Shown: one piece after another, positions 44,166 through 53,141 of the stretch | How the letters are laid out: every line of letters begins with the position of its first letter | Numbering within the stretch: position 1 is the stretch's first letter | Source of the DNA: Dyadobacter flavalbus | GTDB lineage: Bacteria > Bacteroidota > Bacteroidia > Cytophagales > Spirosomataceae | Assembly: GCF_006149045.1 (NCBI RefSeq) | Contig: NZ_VBSN01000076.1 | Span: 62,001 to 126,000 of the forward strand | Direction of reading: 5' to 3' | DNA: 64,000 nucleotides | Notes under the pieces: model-generated | The model's database searches: none | What the model was told of the DNA's origin: nothing | Seen by the model: the letters and a program-made list of their open reading frames with translations, nothing else | Translations under genes and position numbers: made by a program

Positions 44166-45866
44166 ATGAAACAAAATTCTGCTCTCTTTCGTAAAAAAAC
44201 AGTTGATCAAATACTGAAAGATGCCCACTCAAATGAAAACAGTCTGGCCAAAATACTCGGAGTGCGTGATCTTGTTTCGCTGGGCATTGCTGCCATTGTA
44301 GGAGCAGGTATTTTCAGTACAATCGGCCTGGCCAGTTACAACGGCGGACCGGCTGTATCTCTTTTATTCGTTTTTACTGCCGTTGCATGCGTTTTTACTG
44401 CTTTGTCCTATGCCCAGTTTGCAAGTACGGTCCCGGTTTCCGGCAGTGCTTATACTTACGCATACGTTGCCTTCGGGGAACTTTTTGCGTGGATTATCGG
44501 CTGGGCGCTTATTCTGGAATATGCCGTTTCCAACATGGTGGTTGCCATTTCCTGGTCCGAGTATTTCGTAAGCATGCTCAAAGGTTTTGGTATCAATTTG
44601 CCCGGCTGGCTTACTATGAATCAGGAATCTGCATCTGAGGCATTCAGCAAATTGCAGCTTGCAGGCGCGGCTCAGTTAACGGATTATGAGCGCTTTGCAG
44701 CGTCGGCTTACGAAATGGCTCCCCGCATCGGAGACTTTCCCGTTATTCTCAATCTTCCCGCCGGGCTTGTTACCTTGTTCATTACGGCGCTTGTTTACAT
44801 CGGCATACGCGAGTCCCGGACGGCCAGCAACATTATGGTTGTGCTGAAAATCGGCGTGGTGCTGCTCGTTATTCTTGCAGGCGCATTTTATGTAAAACCG
44901 GAAAACTGGTCGCCGTTTGCACCAAACGGAGCCAAAGGTGTTTTGAGCGGAGTTGCGGCGGTATTTTTTGCATTTATCGGTTTTGATTCCATTTCAACAA
45001 CGGCGGAAGAATGCAAAGATCCACAAAGGGATATGCCCAAAGCCATGATTTACTGTCTGATTATCTGTACCGTTTTATATGTGCTGATTACGCTGGTCCT
45101 GACGGGAATGGTGAATTACAAGGAACTGAAAGTAAGCGATCCGCTGGCGTTTGTTTTTCAGAAAAACGGCCTTGATTTCATGGCAGGCGTTATTTCGGTA
45201 AGTTCCGTAATTGCCATTACAAGCGCCTTGCTCGTTTATCAGCTCGGGCAGCCGAGGATCTGGATGACGATGAGCCGCGACGGGCTTTTATGGAAAAGGT
45301 TTTCGAAAATTCATCCTAAATACCAGACGCCTTCTTTCGCCACCATCGTCACGGGCTTTGTCGTAGGCATTCCCGCACTGTTTTTCAAAATGGATTTCTT
45401 TGTCGATCTGACGAGTGTCGGGACGTTTTTTGCCTTTATTCTGGTTTGCGGCGGCGTGCTGTATCTGGATCACAAAGGCATTTCTGCGCAGTCCAAGTTT
45501 CGCGTACCTTACGTGAATGGAAAATATCTGGTCGGGATCCTTTTTATCCTGTCCATCATGGGACTTTTACTGTACGGGCAGGAAGTAATTCAGGAGTGGA
45601 GTCTTCTTTCAGCAGAAGCAATATTTGAACACAAGCTGCTTACGATTATATTCTGGATTGTGTGGGCGGTACTTTCGGTAATGAGTTATCAGTATAATTT
45701 TTCCATTCTTCCCGTTGCGGGCATTCTTACAAACCTTTATCTGATGACGGAACTCGGCTCTTCCAACTGGCTGATTTTCGTAATCTGGCTGGCAATCGGG
45801 CTGGTGATTTATTTCAGTTACGGTTACCGCAGGAGCAAGCTGGCCGTTGGCAATCAGAATTTGTAA
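44166..45866 (+). CDS. APC amino-acid permease (CAT/YfnA-like)
   Basis: 566 residues, about 12-14 membrane segments. Helix 1 region LVSLGIAAIVGAGIFSTIGLAS with the APC GxG motif. Also SGSAYTYAYVAFGELFAWIIGWALILEYAVSN, AVFFAFIGFDSISTTAEECKDPQRDMPKAMI and GQPRIWMTMSRDGLLWKRFSKIHPKYQTP. These blocks fit the cationic amino-acid transporter group. The insertion after helix 4 (about 147-190) is long. Located just before, and convergent with, the histidine kinase gene. Direction: import of amino acids, substrate not assigned. Confidence 0.92.
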   Translation: MKQNSALFRKKTVDQILKDAHSNENSLAKILGVRDLVSLGIAAIVGAGIFSTIGLASYNGGPAVSLLFVFTAVACVFTALSYAQFASTVPVSGSAYTYAYVAFGELFAWIIGWALILEYAVSNMVVAISWSEYFVSMLKGFGINLPGWLTMNQESASEAFSKLQLAGAAQLTDYERFAASAYEMAPRIGDFPVILNLPAGLVTLFITALVYIGIRESRTASNIMVVLKIGVVLLVILAGAFYVKPENWSPFAPNGAKGVLSGVAAVFFAFIGFDSISTTAEECKDPQRDMPKAMIYCLIICTVLYVLITLVLTGMVNYKELKVSDPLAFVFQKNGLDFMAGVISVSSVIAITSALLVYQLGQPRIWMTMSRDGLLWKRFSKIHPKYQTPSFATIVTGFVVGIPALFFKMDFFVDLTSVGTFFAFILVCGGVLYLDHKGISAQSKFRVPYVNGKYLVGILFILSIMGLLLYGQEVIQEWSLLSAEAIFEHKLLTIIFWIVWAVLSVMSYQYNFSILPVAGILTNLYLMTELGSSNWLIFVIWLAIGLVIYFSYGYRRSKLAVGNQNL

Positions 45867-45887
45867 AAGTGATTTTGAAAATGCCGG

Positions 45888-47228
45888 TCAGATAATCAGC
45901 GTAAAAACAGTCCCTTTTCCGACTTCGGAAGAAACGTTGAGCTGTCCGTTATGCTGCTGCAGAATCTGCCGGGAAAGGCTTAATCCGATTCCCGAGCCTG
46001 TTTTTTTGGTGGTATAAAAAGGAATAAAGATATTCTCAATGGCTTCGGGCTCAATCCCGTCGCCATTGTCTTCCACCTCGATCATCACCGCATTGTCCGT
46101 CTGATATGCGGATAATGTAATCAGGCGGTTAGTCTGGGAAGAAAATGCTTCGGCGGCATTTTTGATCAGGTTGATCAGGACCTGCTGAATCTGGCTCGCG
46201 TCGGCTTTTACAGTCAGCGTTTCAGGCTTGACGGAAAGTTTCCAAAGCACTTTGGATTGCGTCAGATCTGTTTGCAGAAGCTGTATAACTTCATGTAAAA
46301 GTTCGGCAACACTCAGGCTCGCAAAAACCGGCTTGGGCAAAGTCGTAAAATCGCGGTATGCATTTACAAACTGCATCATGCCCTTGCTTCTTTTTTCAAG
46401 CGTGTGCAAAGCTTCCTTAAGGTCGTTTACCGCTTCCTGGTCCGTTGTGGATTTCTCAATGTCTTCATTTACAATGAGCCTCATCGTACCGACAAGCGAA
46501 ACAATCGGCGTCATGGAATTCATGATTTCATGGCGCAGCACCCTCGTCAGATTTTGCCAGGATTCCACTTCCTGCTGCTGAAGTTCGGTCTGGATATTTT
46601 GCAGAACCACAATCCTGACCCACATGCCACGCAGCTGAATGGCCGCGCCCTGCAGGGCAAGAGGCTGGTCTGAAGGTGTCCGGTACAGTTCACGTACGCC
46701 GCTGTCCAAATTGGAAAGCAGTTCAAAAAGCCTCGGATGTTTGTCTTTCAGTTCGCCAAGCTGATGCAGCCTGTAAATGCCGAGCATCCGCAAAGCCGCA
46801 TTGTTGATCAGATTCACTTGCCCGGTACTGTCAAAAGTGATGAGCCCGGTTCCGATATGCTGCACAATGGTGTTCAGATACTGAAGATTGGCTTCTTTTT
46901 CGGCCCGCGCCTGACGAAATGCGTGTAAAACTTCATTGAACTGCTGATTTAGCTCCTTGAAAGTCCTGCCCATTTTATTGTCCGACCGGAAATTGATCGT
47001 AAAATCGGAATAACGGACCGATTCCAGAAAATAGGTCAGTTTTCTGTTGACATTGGTTACATACTGATACAGCAGTGAACCCTGCACGAAAATAAAAACG
47101 GCGCCCAGAACATAAATGAGCATGCTGTTGGTATGTCCCGAAGCCAGCCATGCCACGGCAATAACGCTCAGGATAATCACTGTTATCCTGAGCATGATCA
47201 TGATGCTGAAATGTCGTAATCCGACCAT
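45888..47228 (-). CDS. Sensor histidine kinase (NtrB-like, two-helix membrane sensor)
   Basis: 446 residues. Two N-terminal hydrophobic segments (about 12-30 and 36-56) with almost no periplasmic loop, then a linker and PAS-like domain (about 115-215). HisKA: LTRVLRHEIMNSMTPIVSL with phospho-His233. ATPase: LINLIKNAAEAF (N box), VEDNGDGIEP (G1), IFIPFYTTKKTGSGIGLSLSRQIL (F/G2). The short periplasmic loop suggests membrane or cytoplasmic signal sensing. No response regulator adjoins. It is 25 bases after the HAD gene on the same strand. It resembles kinases paired with NtrC-type regulators of efflux loci; one such regulator is at 56902. Confidence 0.94.
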   Translation of the reverse strand: MVGLRHFSIMIMLRITVIILSVIAVAWLASGHTNSMLIYVLGAVFIFVQGSLLYQYVTNVNRKLTYFLESVRYSDFTINFRSDNKMGRTFKELNQQFNEVLHAFRQARAEKEANLQYLNTIVQHIGTGLITFDSTGQVNLINNAALRMLGIYRLHQLGELKDKHPRLFELLSNLDSGVRELYRTPSDQPLALQGAAIQLRGMWVRIVVLQNIQTELQQQEVESWQNLTRVLRHEIMNSMTPIVSLVGTMRLIVNEDIEKSTTDQEAVNDLKEALHTLEKRSKGMMQFVNAYRDFTTLPKPVFASLSVAELLHEVIQLLQTDLTQSKVLWKLSVKPETLTVKADASQIQQVLINLIKNAAEAFSSQTNRLITLSAYQTDNAVMIEVEDNGDGIEPEAIENIFIPFYTTKKTGSGIGLSLSRQILQQHNGQLNVSSEVGKGTVFTLII

Positions 47229-47253
47229 TTAAAACCCGGTATTCAGAAATTTG

Positions 47254-47931
47254 CTATTCGTTTTCCAGTACGTTCTGCGGTACACCCGACATTTCGCTCA
47301 GCACATACTTTTCCAGCGAAGGAATTTTATAATGCGCCAGATTGAATTTGGAATGTTCGTATACTTCCATAGCAGGGACCGAAATCGTGATCATTCCGGC
47401 TGCATGCGCTGCACGGAGGCCGGCATGAGAGTCTTCAAACGCAATGCATTCTTCGGGCAGTACGCCCAGTTTGGCAGCAGTTGTAAGGTAAACTGCGGGA
47501 TGCGGTTTTGTGAATTCTTCCAGTTCGCCGGAATGCCATACATCAAAATAATCGATTATTTCAAGTCTTTTAAGCACGCCTTCGATCAGCTCCATGTGCG
47601 AAGCGGAAGCAACAGCCAGTTTGAGTCCTTTCGCTTTCAGATCTTTGATCAGGTCAATGGCTCCGGGCATGGCTACGGCATGGGCAAGAATGTTTTTATG
47701 CGCAAGTTCCAGAATTTCACTTTCCAGTTCCTCAAACGAAGGCGTGTTCCAAGGTTGCAGCTGGTGGCAGAAATCCAGGAACAGTTTCACCGACAGTCCG
47801 GTTGTCTGCTGTTTGAGCGCATCAGTCAGGTCAAAATTTACTTTCCGCATGACGTCACGCGCGGCTTGTGTCCAGATGGGTTCCGAATCAATCAGCAACC
47901 CGTCCATATCGAATATGGCAGCTTTAATCAT
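47254..47931 (-). CDS. HAD phosphatase (YniC/HxpB-like)
   Basis: 225 residues. HAD motif I: AAIFDMDGLLIDSEPIW with the nucleophile Asp. Motif II: LAVASASHMELI. Motif III/IV: FTKPHPAVYLTTAAKLGV and CIAFEDSHAGLRAAHAAGM. A helical cap domain (about 20-90) is present. It is similar to E. coli YniC (HxpB) and beta-phosphoglucomutase-like enzymes, and likely dephosphorylates a hexose or hexitol phosphate in the cytoplasm. The histidine kinase follows by 25 bases, so they may share a transcript. Confidence 0.91.
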   Translation of the reverse strand: MIKAAIFDMDGLLIDSEPIWTQAARDVMRKVNFDLTDALKQQTTGLSVKLFLDFCHQLQPWNTPSFEELESEILELAHKNILAHAVAMPGAIDLIKDLKAKGLKLAVASASHMELIEGVLKRLEIIDYFDVWHSGELEEFTKPHPAVYLTTAAKLGVLPEECIAFEDSHAGLRAAHAAGMITISVPAMEVYEHSKFNLAHYKIPSLEKYVLSEMSGVPQNVLENE

Positions 47932-48023
47932 TATCAGGTGAGTGGATTATAATTTATTATGGTTTTCCGGACTTCCGAATTTTTTATTAATCGCCCAAAA
48001 CTACTACATTCGCCGGTAAGAAT

Positions 48024-48102
48024 GGCTTTGGGGGTGTCCAAAAAGGACTGAGATTCATACCCTTTGAACCTGAAACAGTTTATACTGTCGTAGGAAAAAG
48101 CA
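48024..48102 (+). promoter_or_regulatory. TPP riboswitch (THI box)
   Basis: The conserved core is visible: GGGGTG (48031-48036), CTGAGA (48048-48053), then ACCCTTTGAACCTGA (48059-48073), ACAGTTTATACTGT and GTAGGAAAAAGC. A closing P1 stem can form between GCTTT (48025-48029) and AAAGC (48097-48101). It lies 112 bases before the thiM ATG. No T-rich terminator was seen in the downstream 110 bases, so control may be at translation. A TACATTCG box (48005-48012) is one mismatch from the -7 consensus. Confidence 0.93.
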
Positions 48103-48213
48103 ATATCAAGGTAATAACTATCTTTTTTGTCTTTTAGTTGTCGTGCAATTCATCTTGTATGGCAGCTTCTTCCTCTTTGCCGTTCCGTTTGTCAATCTTT
48201 TAAATCCGAAGGA

Positions 48214-49014
48214 ATGGAATTTAACCTTGCAAATAACCTGCACAGCCTGAGAGCTTCCGCTCCGCTTGTTCACAATATTACCAATTATGTGGTGATGAAT
48301 TTTACAGCCAACGCCTTGCTGGCAATCGGTGCTTCGCCCGTGATGTCGCATGCTGCAGAAGAAGTGGAAGATATGGTTTCCATTGCCGGCGCATTAGTCG
48401 TAAACATCGGTACTTTGTCGCCGGAATGGGTAAAAGGCATGAAGCTCGCCATGCGCAAAGCAGCACAAACGGGCAAGCCGATCATTCTGGACCCGGTAGG
48501 AGCGGGCGCCACGCCTTACCGCAATGCGGTGCTGACAGAATTGCTCGAAACAGCCGCTCCGGCAATCATCAGAGGAAATGCTTCGGAAATCATGGCGCTT
48601 GCCGGAACAAACATTCAGACAAAAGGCGTGGACAGCACGGCAAGTTCGGCGGACAGTATGGAAGCGGCAAAAGCATTGAGCCTTAAGTATGGTTCCGTCA
48701 TCAGTGTAAGCGGTGAAACGGATGTAATCGTGAGCGGCACGCAAACTGCATTCGTCTCCAACGGCGTTCTGCTGATGACAAAAATAACCGGAATGGGCTG
48801 CACGGCTTCTGCGCTTGCCGGCGCATTTGCGGCAGTAAGTTCTGATCCTTTTCATGCTGCCGTGTCGGCGGCAGCGGCCATGGGCGTATGCGGAGAGCTG
48901 GCTTACCGCCATGCAAAACTGCCCGGCTCGTTCCAGATTGCCTTTCTGGATGCACTTGCGGACATTTCACCGGCGCATCTTGCCGAATTGTCGAAAGTAA
49001 AATTTGCTTTCTGA
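48214..49014 (+). CDS. thiM: Hydroxyethylthiazole kinase
   Basis: 266 residues from the ATG at 48214; the open frame starts at 48127 but those 29 residues fall in the riboswitch leader. Motifs: LVHNITNYVVMNFTANALLAIGASPVMSHA, GALVVNIGTLSPEWV, PIILDPVGAGATPYR and the catalytic Cys region ITGMGCTASALAGAFAAV. It phosphorylates 4-methyl-5-hydroxyethylthiazole in thiamine salvage. First gene of a four-gene operon under the TPP riboswitch. Confidence 0.96.
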   Translation: MEFNLANNLHSLRASAPLVHNITNYVVMNFTANALLAIGASPVMSHAAEEVEDMVSIAGALVVNIGTLSPEWVKGMKLAMRKAAQTGKPIILDPVGAGATPYRNAVLTELLETAAPAIIRGNASEIMALAGTNIQTKGVDSTASSADSMEAAKALSLKYGSVISVSGETDVIVSGTQTAFVSNGVLLMTKITGMGCTASALAGAFAAVSSDPFHAAVSAAAAMGVCGELAYRHAKLPGSFQIAFLDALADISPAHLAELSKVKFAF

Positions 49015-49073
49015 GATAAGCCAGGTTTATTCTGAAATATGAAGCCCTAAAATCAAACTTAATTTTTTCCCAA

Positions 49074-49733
49074 ATGGAACTTTACCTTGTAACGGACGAA
49101 GCTGCATGCCTTGGCCGGGATTTTTTCTGGGTTGTGGAAGAAGCTGTAAAAGGCGGTGTGACTATGGTTCAGCTGAGGGAAAAAGCGTTGTCAGCAAATG
49201 CTTTTATCGACAAGGCGAAAAGGCTGAAAGAGCTGCTGGCGCCGTATAAAGTGCCTTTGATCATTAATGACAGCGTGGAAGTTGCACTGGCTTGTGATGC
49301 CGACGGCATTCATGTCGGGCAAAGCGACATGCCGTTTCATGAGCTGAAAAACAGGTTTCCTGCCGGCAGGATCATCGGTATTTCTGCTGAAACCAGGGAA
49401 AATGTGCAGGAAGCGGAAGCGTGGAATATTTCTTATCTCGCACTGAGCCCGTTGTTTGCAACACCTTCCAAAATGGACACCGGAAATCCGTGGGGAATGA
49501 ACGGGATCAGCTGGGCAAAGCGAAACAGCAGACATCCTTTGCTGGTCATCGGCGGCCTGAGCAGGCATAATACAAGAGAAGCCATTCTGAACGGAGCGGA
49601 CGGAATTGCTGTCATTTCTGCCATATGCAGTTCGCCTTCACCGTATGAAGCCGCCAAAGAACTCGGATCCATTATTGCAGCCTCCAAATCCGGAATACAC
49701 TTACCTCCACAAATGGAATTTCCCAACAAATAA
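49074..49733 (+). CDS. thiE: Thiamine-phosphate synthase
   Basis: 219 residues, a TIM barrel. Motifs: LYLVTDEAACLGRDF, VTMVQLREKALSANAFI, PLIINDSVEVALACDADGIHVGQSDMP, IIGISAETRENVQEAE, YLALSPLFATPSK and LLVIGGLSRHNTREAI. It couples HMP-pyrophosphate with thiazole phosphate to give thiamine phosphate. It starts 60 bases after thiM. The last 20 residues (IHLPPQMEFPNK) extend past the usual C-terminus. Confidence 0.95.
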   Translation: MELYLVTDEAACLGRDFFWVVEEAVKGGVTMVQLREKALSANAFIDKAKRLKELLAPYKVPLIINDSVEVALACDADGIHVGQSDMPFHELKNRFPAGRIIGISAETRENVQEAEAWNISYLALSPLFATPSKMDTGNPWGMNGISWAKRNSRHPLLVIGGLSRHNTREAILNGADGIAVISAICSSPSPYEAAKELGSIIAASKSGIHLPPQMEFPNK

Positions 49734-49747
49734 CTTGCTGAAAGTGC

Positions 49748-50569
49748 ATGAAACGATACCCAACAGTACTAACCATAGCCGGTTCCGACAGCAGCGGCGG
49801 AGCCGGAATCCAGGCCGACCTGAAAACCATTGCAGCATTGGGCGCTTACGGCGCCTCGGTCATTACGGCGCTTACGGCCCAGAATACGCAGGGTGTAAAA
49901 GCCATTCATCCCGTTCCGGCAGATTTCCTGAAAGAACAGCTCAATGCAATTTTTGAAGATCTGACCGTGGATGCCGTAAAGATCGGTATGATCAATACCG
50001 TGGAAGCAGCCGTAACCATTGCGGAAATACTGGACCGCTACAAGCCGGGATTCGTTGTTTTTGATCCGGTAATGGTTTCTACAAGCGGATCAAAACTGAT
50101 AGAAGATGAAACCGTTGCCGTTTTGTGGAAGGAACTGTTTCCGCGCGTGGACTTGATCACGCCCAATCTGGATGAAGGCCAGATCCTTATTTCCGGAAAA
50201 ATTGATTCTGTCGGACAGCTGAAAGAAGCTGCCGAAGCAATGGTTCAAAAAGGCTGCAAAGCGGTACTGCTGAAAGGCGGACACCTGGTGGCACCTACGT
50301 TATCTGATGTTTGTGCCAGGCAAGATGAAGAAACGTTGATATTGGAATCCGGCTACATTGCAAGCGGTAACCTGCATGGAACCGGATGCACGCTTTCTTC
50401 GGCCATTGCAACTTACGTCGCGTTGGAAAATTCGCTTCCGGAAGCAATCATTTTTGCCAAAGAATATATTTCAGAAGCTATTGTAGCCGGCAAAGATGTA
50501 AAAACCGGCCACGGACCGGGACCGTTAAATCATTCTTTTTCTCCGATAAAAATGCAGTTTATTTTATGA
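49748..50569 (+). CDS. thiD: Hydroxymethylpyrimidine / phosphomethylpyrimidine kinase
   Basis: 273 residues. Ribokinase-like fold: VLTIAGSDSSGGAGIQADLKTIAALGAYGASVITALTAQNT, VFDPVMVSTSGSKLI, ITPNLDEGQILI, AVLLKGGHL and the anion hole GNLHGTGCTLSSAIATYVA with catalytic Asp-equivalent Cys region. It phosphorylates HMP and HMP-P. The start lies 15 bases after thiE. The TGA (50567-50569) overlaps the tenA ATG by 4 bases. Confidence 0.96.
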   Translation: MKRYPTVLTIAGSDSSGGAGIQADLKTIAALGAYGASVITALTAQNTQGVKAIHPVPADFLKEQLNAIFEDLTVDAVKIGMINTVEAAVTIAEILDRYKPGFVVFDPVMVSTSGSKLIEDETVAVLWKELFPRVDLITPNLDEGQILISGKIDSVGQLKEAAEAMVQKGCKAVLLKGGHLVAPTLSDVCARQDEETLILESGYIASGNLHGTGCTLSSAIATYVALENSLPEAIIFAKEYISEAIVAGKDVKTGHGPGPLNHSFSPIKMQFIL

Positions 50570-51216
50570 AATTTACAGACCAGCTCTGGACGGAAGCTTT
50601 GCCGATCTATGAAAAGATAAAGCTCCACCCCTTTAATCAGGAATTGAAAAACGGCACGTTGCCGGTTGAGAAATTCAAATTCTACATTCTTCAGGATTCA
50701 CTTTATCTGGCAGATTTCGCACGGGCGCTCGCCACGGCAGGAACGCGCGCAGGCACCAGCAATGAACTGCTCGATTTTCTGCAGTTTGCGCAGAATGCCA
50801 TTCTGGTTGAGCGTGCGCTGCATTTGAGTTATTTCAAGGAATATGATATTCCATATGAAGGCAAAAAGGCGCCGGGTTGTTTTGCTTATACCAGTTATTT
50901 AATGGCTGTAAGTGCATTTGAGTCTTATGAAGTAGCCGTTGCTGCATTGCTGCCCTGTTTCTGGATTTACAAGAAAATCGGTGACTATATATATGAAAGC
51001 CAGGTTTCACCCAATCCTTATCAGAACTGGATCGACGCCTATGCAGGTGAGGATTTTGCACATTCTGTTGAAAAAGCGCTGACGATTTGCAATACGCTGG
51101 CAGAGACCGCTTCGGAAAAAACCAGAAAGCAGATGACGGAAGCATACCTTACCGCTTCACGGCTGGAATATGTGTTCTGGGACAGCGCTTACAGGCTGGA
51201 AAAGTGGGAAGTATAG
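50566..51216 (+). CDS. tenA: TenA aminopyrimidine aminohydrolase (thiaminase II)
   Basis: 216 residues from the ATG at 50566, which overlaps the thiD stop (ATGA). Upstream reading (50386 on) is a shadow of thiD. All-helical TenA features: FTDQLWTEALPIYEKIKLHPFNQELKNGTL, FYILQDSLYLADFARALA, the catalytic Cys in ALLPCFWIYKKIGDYI, and the C-terminal Glu in SRLEYVFWDSAYRLE. It hydrolyses degraded aminopyrimidine forms of thiamine to HMP for salvage. Last gene of the riboswitch operon. Confidence 0.95.
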   Translation: MKFTDQLWTEALPIYEKIKLHPFNQELKNGTLPVEKFKFYILQDSLYLADFARALATAGTRAGTSNELLDFLQFAQNAILVERALHLSYFKEYDIPYEGKKAPGCFAYTSYLMAVSAFESYEVAVAALLPCFWIYKKIGDYIYESQVSPNPYQNWIDAYAGEDFAHSVEKALTICNTLAETASEKTRKQMTEAYLTASRLEYVFWDSAYRLEKWEV

Positions 51217-51376
51217 ACAGGCGGGCGGCTCATTCAGAAGTTCATCGCTGCATTTTGCTTCTTCATCATATGATTTGTTAACTCCGTCAGATTCGCATGT
51301 TCATCCGTCGAAAACGGATTTATATTCGTAGGTCAGCAGCCGAAAACGCTGATTTTAACCAAAAAACAAAAAAGCT

Positions 51377-51661
51377 ATGGAAACGCCGCGCAATGAATTT
51401 CTCTGGAGAAAAGCAAAACAAAGAGCATCGTTTAAAATGCATCTTCGTACGTATCTGGTTGTCAATGCAGGTTTGTGGCTGATTTATCTGGTAACATTTT
51501 ACCCAAATGCCGGAAGAGGCGGTTTTCCATGGCCGGTGTTCCCGATGCTTGGCTGGGGAATCGGCCTTGCATCGCATTATCTTTCGGCTTACGGCAGTCT
51601 GGATGAAAAAAATCTGGCTGAAAAAGAATATGAGAAACTGCTGCGTAACGGACTGAGATAA
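51377..51661 (+). CDS. 2TM-domain protein
   Basis: 94 residues. A basic N-terminus (WRKAKQRASFKMHLRTYLVVN) leads to two hydrophobic segments (about 22-42 and 56-72) joined by a loop NAGRGGFPWPVFPMLG. A charged tail (LDEKNLAEKEYEKLLRNGLR) follows. This is the 2TM-domain family, common in Bacteroidota as a stand-alone membrane protein or fused to LytTR kinases. The role is unknown. It sits between tenA and a pyridoxamine-oxidase-like gene, separate from the thiamine operon by 160 bases with nothing evident between. Confidence 0.85.
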   Translation: METPRNEFLWRKAKQRASFKMHLRTYLVVNAGLWLIYLVTFYPNAGRGGFPWPVFPMLGWGIGLASHYLSAYGSLDEKNLAEKEYEKLLRNGLR

Positions 51662-51757
51662 CGGGTTCCACTGTTTTATACAACCGCATACCCGGTTTTG
51701 GAACAGTTGTTTTATTGATATCGAAGAATATTATTTTTAAGATTAAATAAAACAATC

Positions 51758-52258
51758 ATGGAAAAGGACCTTCAGAATAAAGAAGCGGTAAAAAAACTGA
51801 AATCAGCAGCTGAGGATATTCGTTTTTGTATGTATACAACTTACAAAAACGGAAAAATCGAGTCCCGGCCAATGACGACGATCCAAATAGACGAGGACGG
51901 AAACGCATGGTTTTTCACCAGTAAAAAAACCGAGATCGGCAGCGAAACAAATCCGGAAGAAGCCGTAACGCTTATTTATTCCGATCCGAAAAACAATACT
52001 TATCTGAGCGTTTCGGGTAGTGCGGTCGCAGTTGAAGACCAGGCGAAAAAAGATGAGCTGTGGAATCCGATGACAAAAGCATGGTTTCCCGAAGGTAAAG
52101 ATGATCCAAATGTTGTATTGCTGAAAGTTACAACCGACGAAGCAGCATACTGGGACAATACATCGTCACAAATGATCGTATTTTTCTCGATGGTAAAAGC
52201 AGTTTTGACGGGTACTACGCCGGATGGCGGCGATTACGGCAAACTGAATCTTGCCTGA
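51758..52258 (+). CDS. Pyridoxamine 5'-phosphate oxidase-like protein (general stress family)
   Basis: 166 residues. Split-barrel flavin-binding motifs: IRFCMYTTYKNGKIESRPMTTIQIDEDGNAWFFTSKKTE, VTLIYSDPKNNTYLSVSGSA and VVLLKVTTDEAAYWDNTS. It resembles the general stress protein 26 group, which binds FMN or FAD without clear oxidase activity. A strong bidirectional terminator follows. Confidence 0.9.
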   Translation: MEKDLQNKEAVKKLKSAAEDIRFCMYTTYKNGKIESRPMTTIQIDEDGNAWFFTSKKTEIGSETNPEEAVTLIYSDPKNNTYLSVSGSAVAVEDQAKKDELWNPMTKAWFPEGKDDPNVVLLKVTTDEAAYWDNTSSQMIVFFSMVKAVLTGTTPDGGDYGKLNLA

Positions 52259-52269
52259 TTTTAACAGAT

Positions 52270-52313
52270 AAAAAAAGAAGCCGTTCAGAATTTTTCTGAA
52301 CGGCTTCTTTTTT
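52270..52313. terminator. Bidirectional terminator between the PPOX-like and DUF892 genes
   Basis: AAAAAAGAAGCCGTTCAGA and TCTGAACGGCTTCTTTTTT form a stem of about 19 bp with a short T-rich loop, flanked by A and T runs on both sides. Confidence 0.92.
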
Positions 52314-52336
52314 TATAAACGATTTACAAATTCTGC

Positions 52337-52873
52337 TTATTCAGCGCTTGCTTCTTCATTTACATACGTTTCTGCAAGTGCAGTCAGTTTGTGATCGGTT
52401 TCGCCTTCCTGATCCAGCGTTTGTTGCAGCAAATCAGCTACATCTGCATGTCCCAATGTTCTTGCGATGTTACGGAGCGTACCGTAAGAAGCGATTTCAT
52501 AATGCTCAACTTTCTGTGCTGCCATAATCAATCCGCAGTCACGAACCATGGTTCCTTTATCTGTGCTGCTTACGATTTCATTGGCTTCTTCGATCAGACC
52601 TTCCATGGCTGCACATTTTTTAGCCTGTGCTTTTTCGCCAACCAGTTCAAAAATTTGTTCCAGTCTTGCTGCATGTTCTTCTGTTTCAGTTGTATGCTGT
52701 TCGAAAGCAGCTTTCAGTTCCTCAGAAGTTGCACTTTTTGACAATTTGGTCAATGCTTTTGCCAGATTTTTTTCTGCCCAGTAAATATCTTTCAGACCGT
52801 CTACAAACAGTTCTTTCAATTTAGCGCTATCTGATTCTGTAATCTTGTTGGTTACTTTGCTCTTAGTTGCCAT
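52337..52873 (-). CDS. DUF892 (YciE/YciF) ferritin-like protein
   Basis: 178 residues from the ATG at 52871-52873; an ATG at 52924 adds 17 non-family residues. Ferritin-like helices: KLKELFVDGLKDIYWAEKNLAKAL, KAAFEQHTTETEEHAARLEQIFELVG, CGLIMAAQKVEHYEIASYGTLRNIARTL and LLQQTLDQEGETDHKLTALAE. The Glu and His residues (EQHTTETEEH, KVEHYE, DQEGETDH) can form a diiron site. Members are stress-induced four-helix proteins of uncertain activity. Confidence 0.92.
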   Translation of the reverse strand: MATKSKVTNKITESDSAKLKELFVDGLKDIYWAEKNLAKALTKLSKSATSEELKAAFEQHTTETEEHAARLEQIFELVGEKAQAKKCAAMEGLIEEANEIVSSTDKGTMVRDCGLIMAAQKVEHYEIASYGTLRNIARTLGHADVADLLQQTLDQEGETDHKLTALAETYVNEEASAE

Positions 52874-53141
52874 GATAATAAAAATTAAAAAGGTATTTGG
52901 TTTGAAAATGAATTTGGATGACAAACGTCATCTTGTTTGATTCCGGATGTTTAAAAAACCGTACCAATTTCAGTGTTGCAGTAACGGGCTTTCGGCCGGG
53001 CTGTAATGAAGAGTTAAGTCTACATATGCGTAAAACGGCTCTTTAATGCATAGACAATTCTGTTTTCAATCAAATTCCGGAGTATCTTATTAAAAGGTAT
53101 GATTTTTATCTTCACCGCTCTGAACCAATAATTTAACCAAT

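Noticed and set aside
48127-48213. N-terminal extension of thiM
   Set aside because: The 29 extra residues lie in the riboswitch leader and do not resemble the family; the ATG at 48214 fits the conserved start.
50386-50565. Upstream extension of tenA
   Set aside because: It is a frame shadow of thiD; the ATG at 50566 overlaps the thiD stop in the normal ATGA way.
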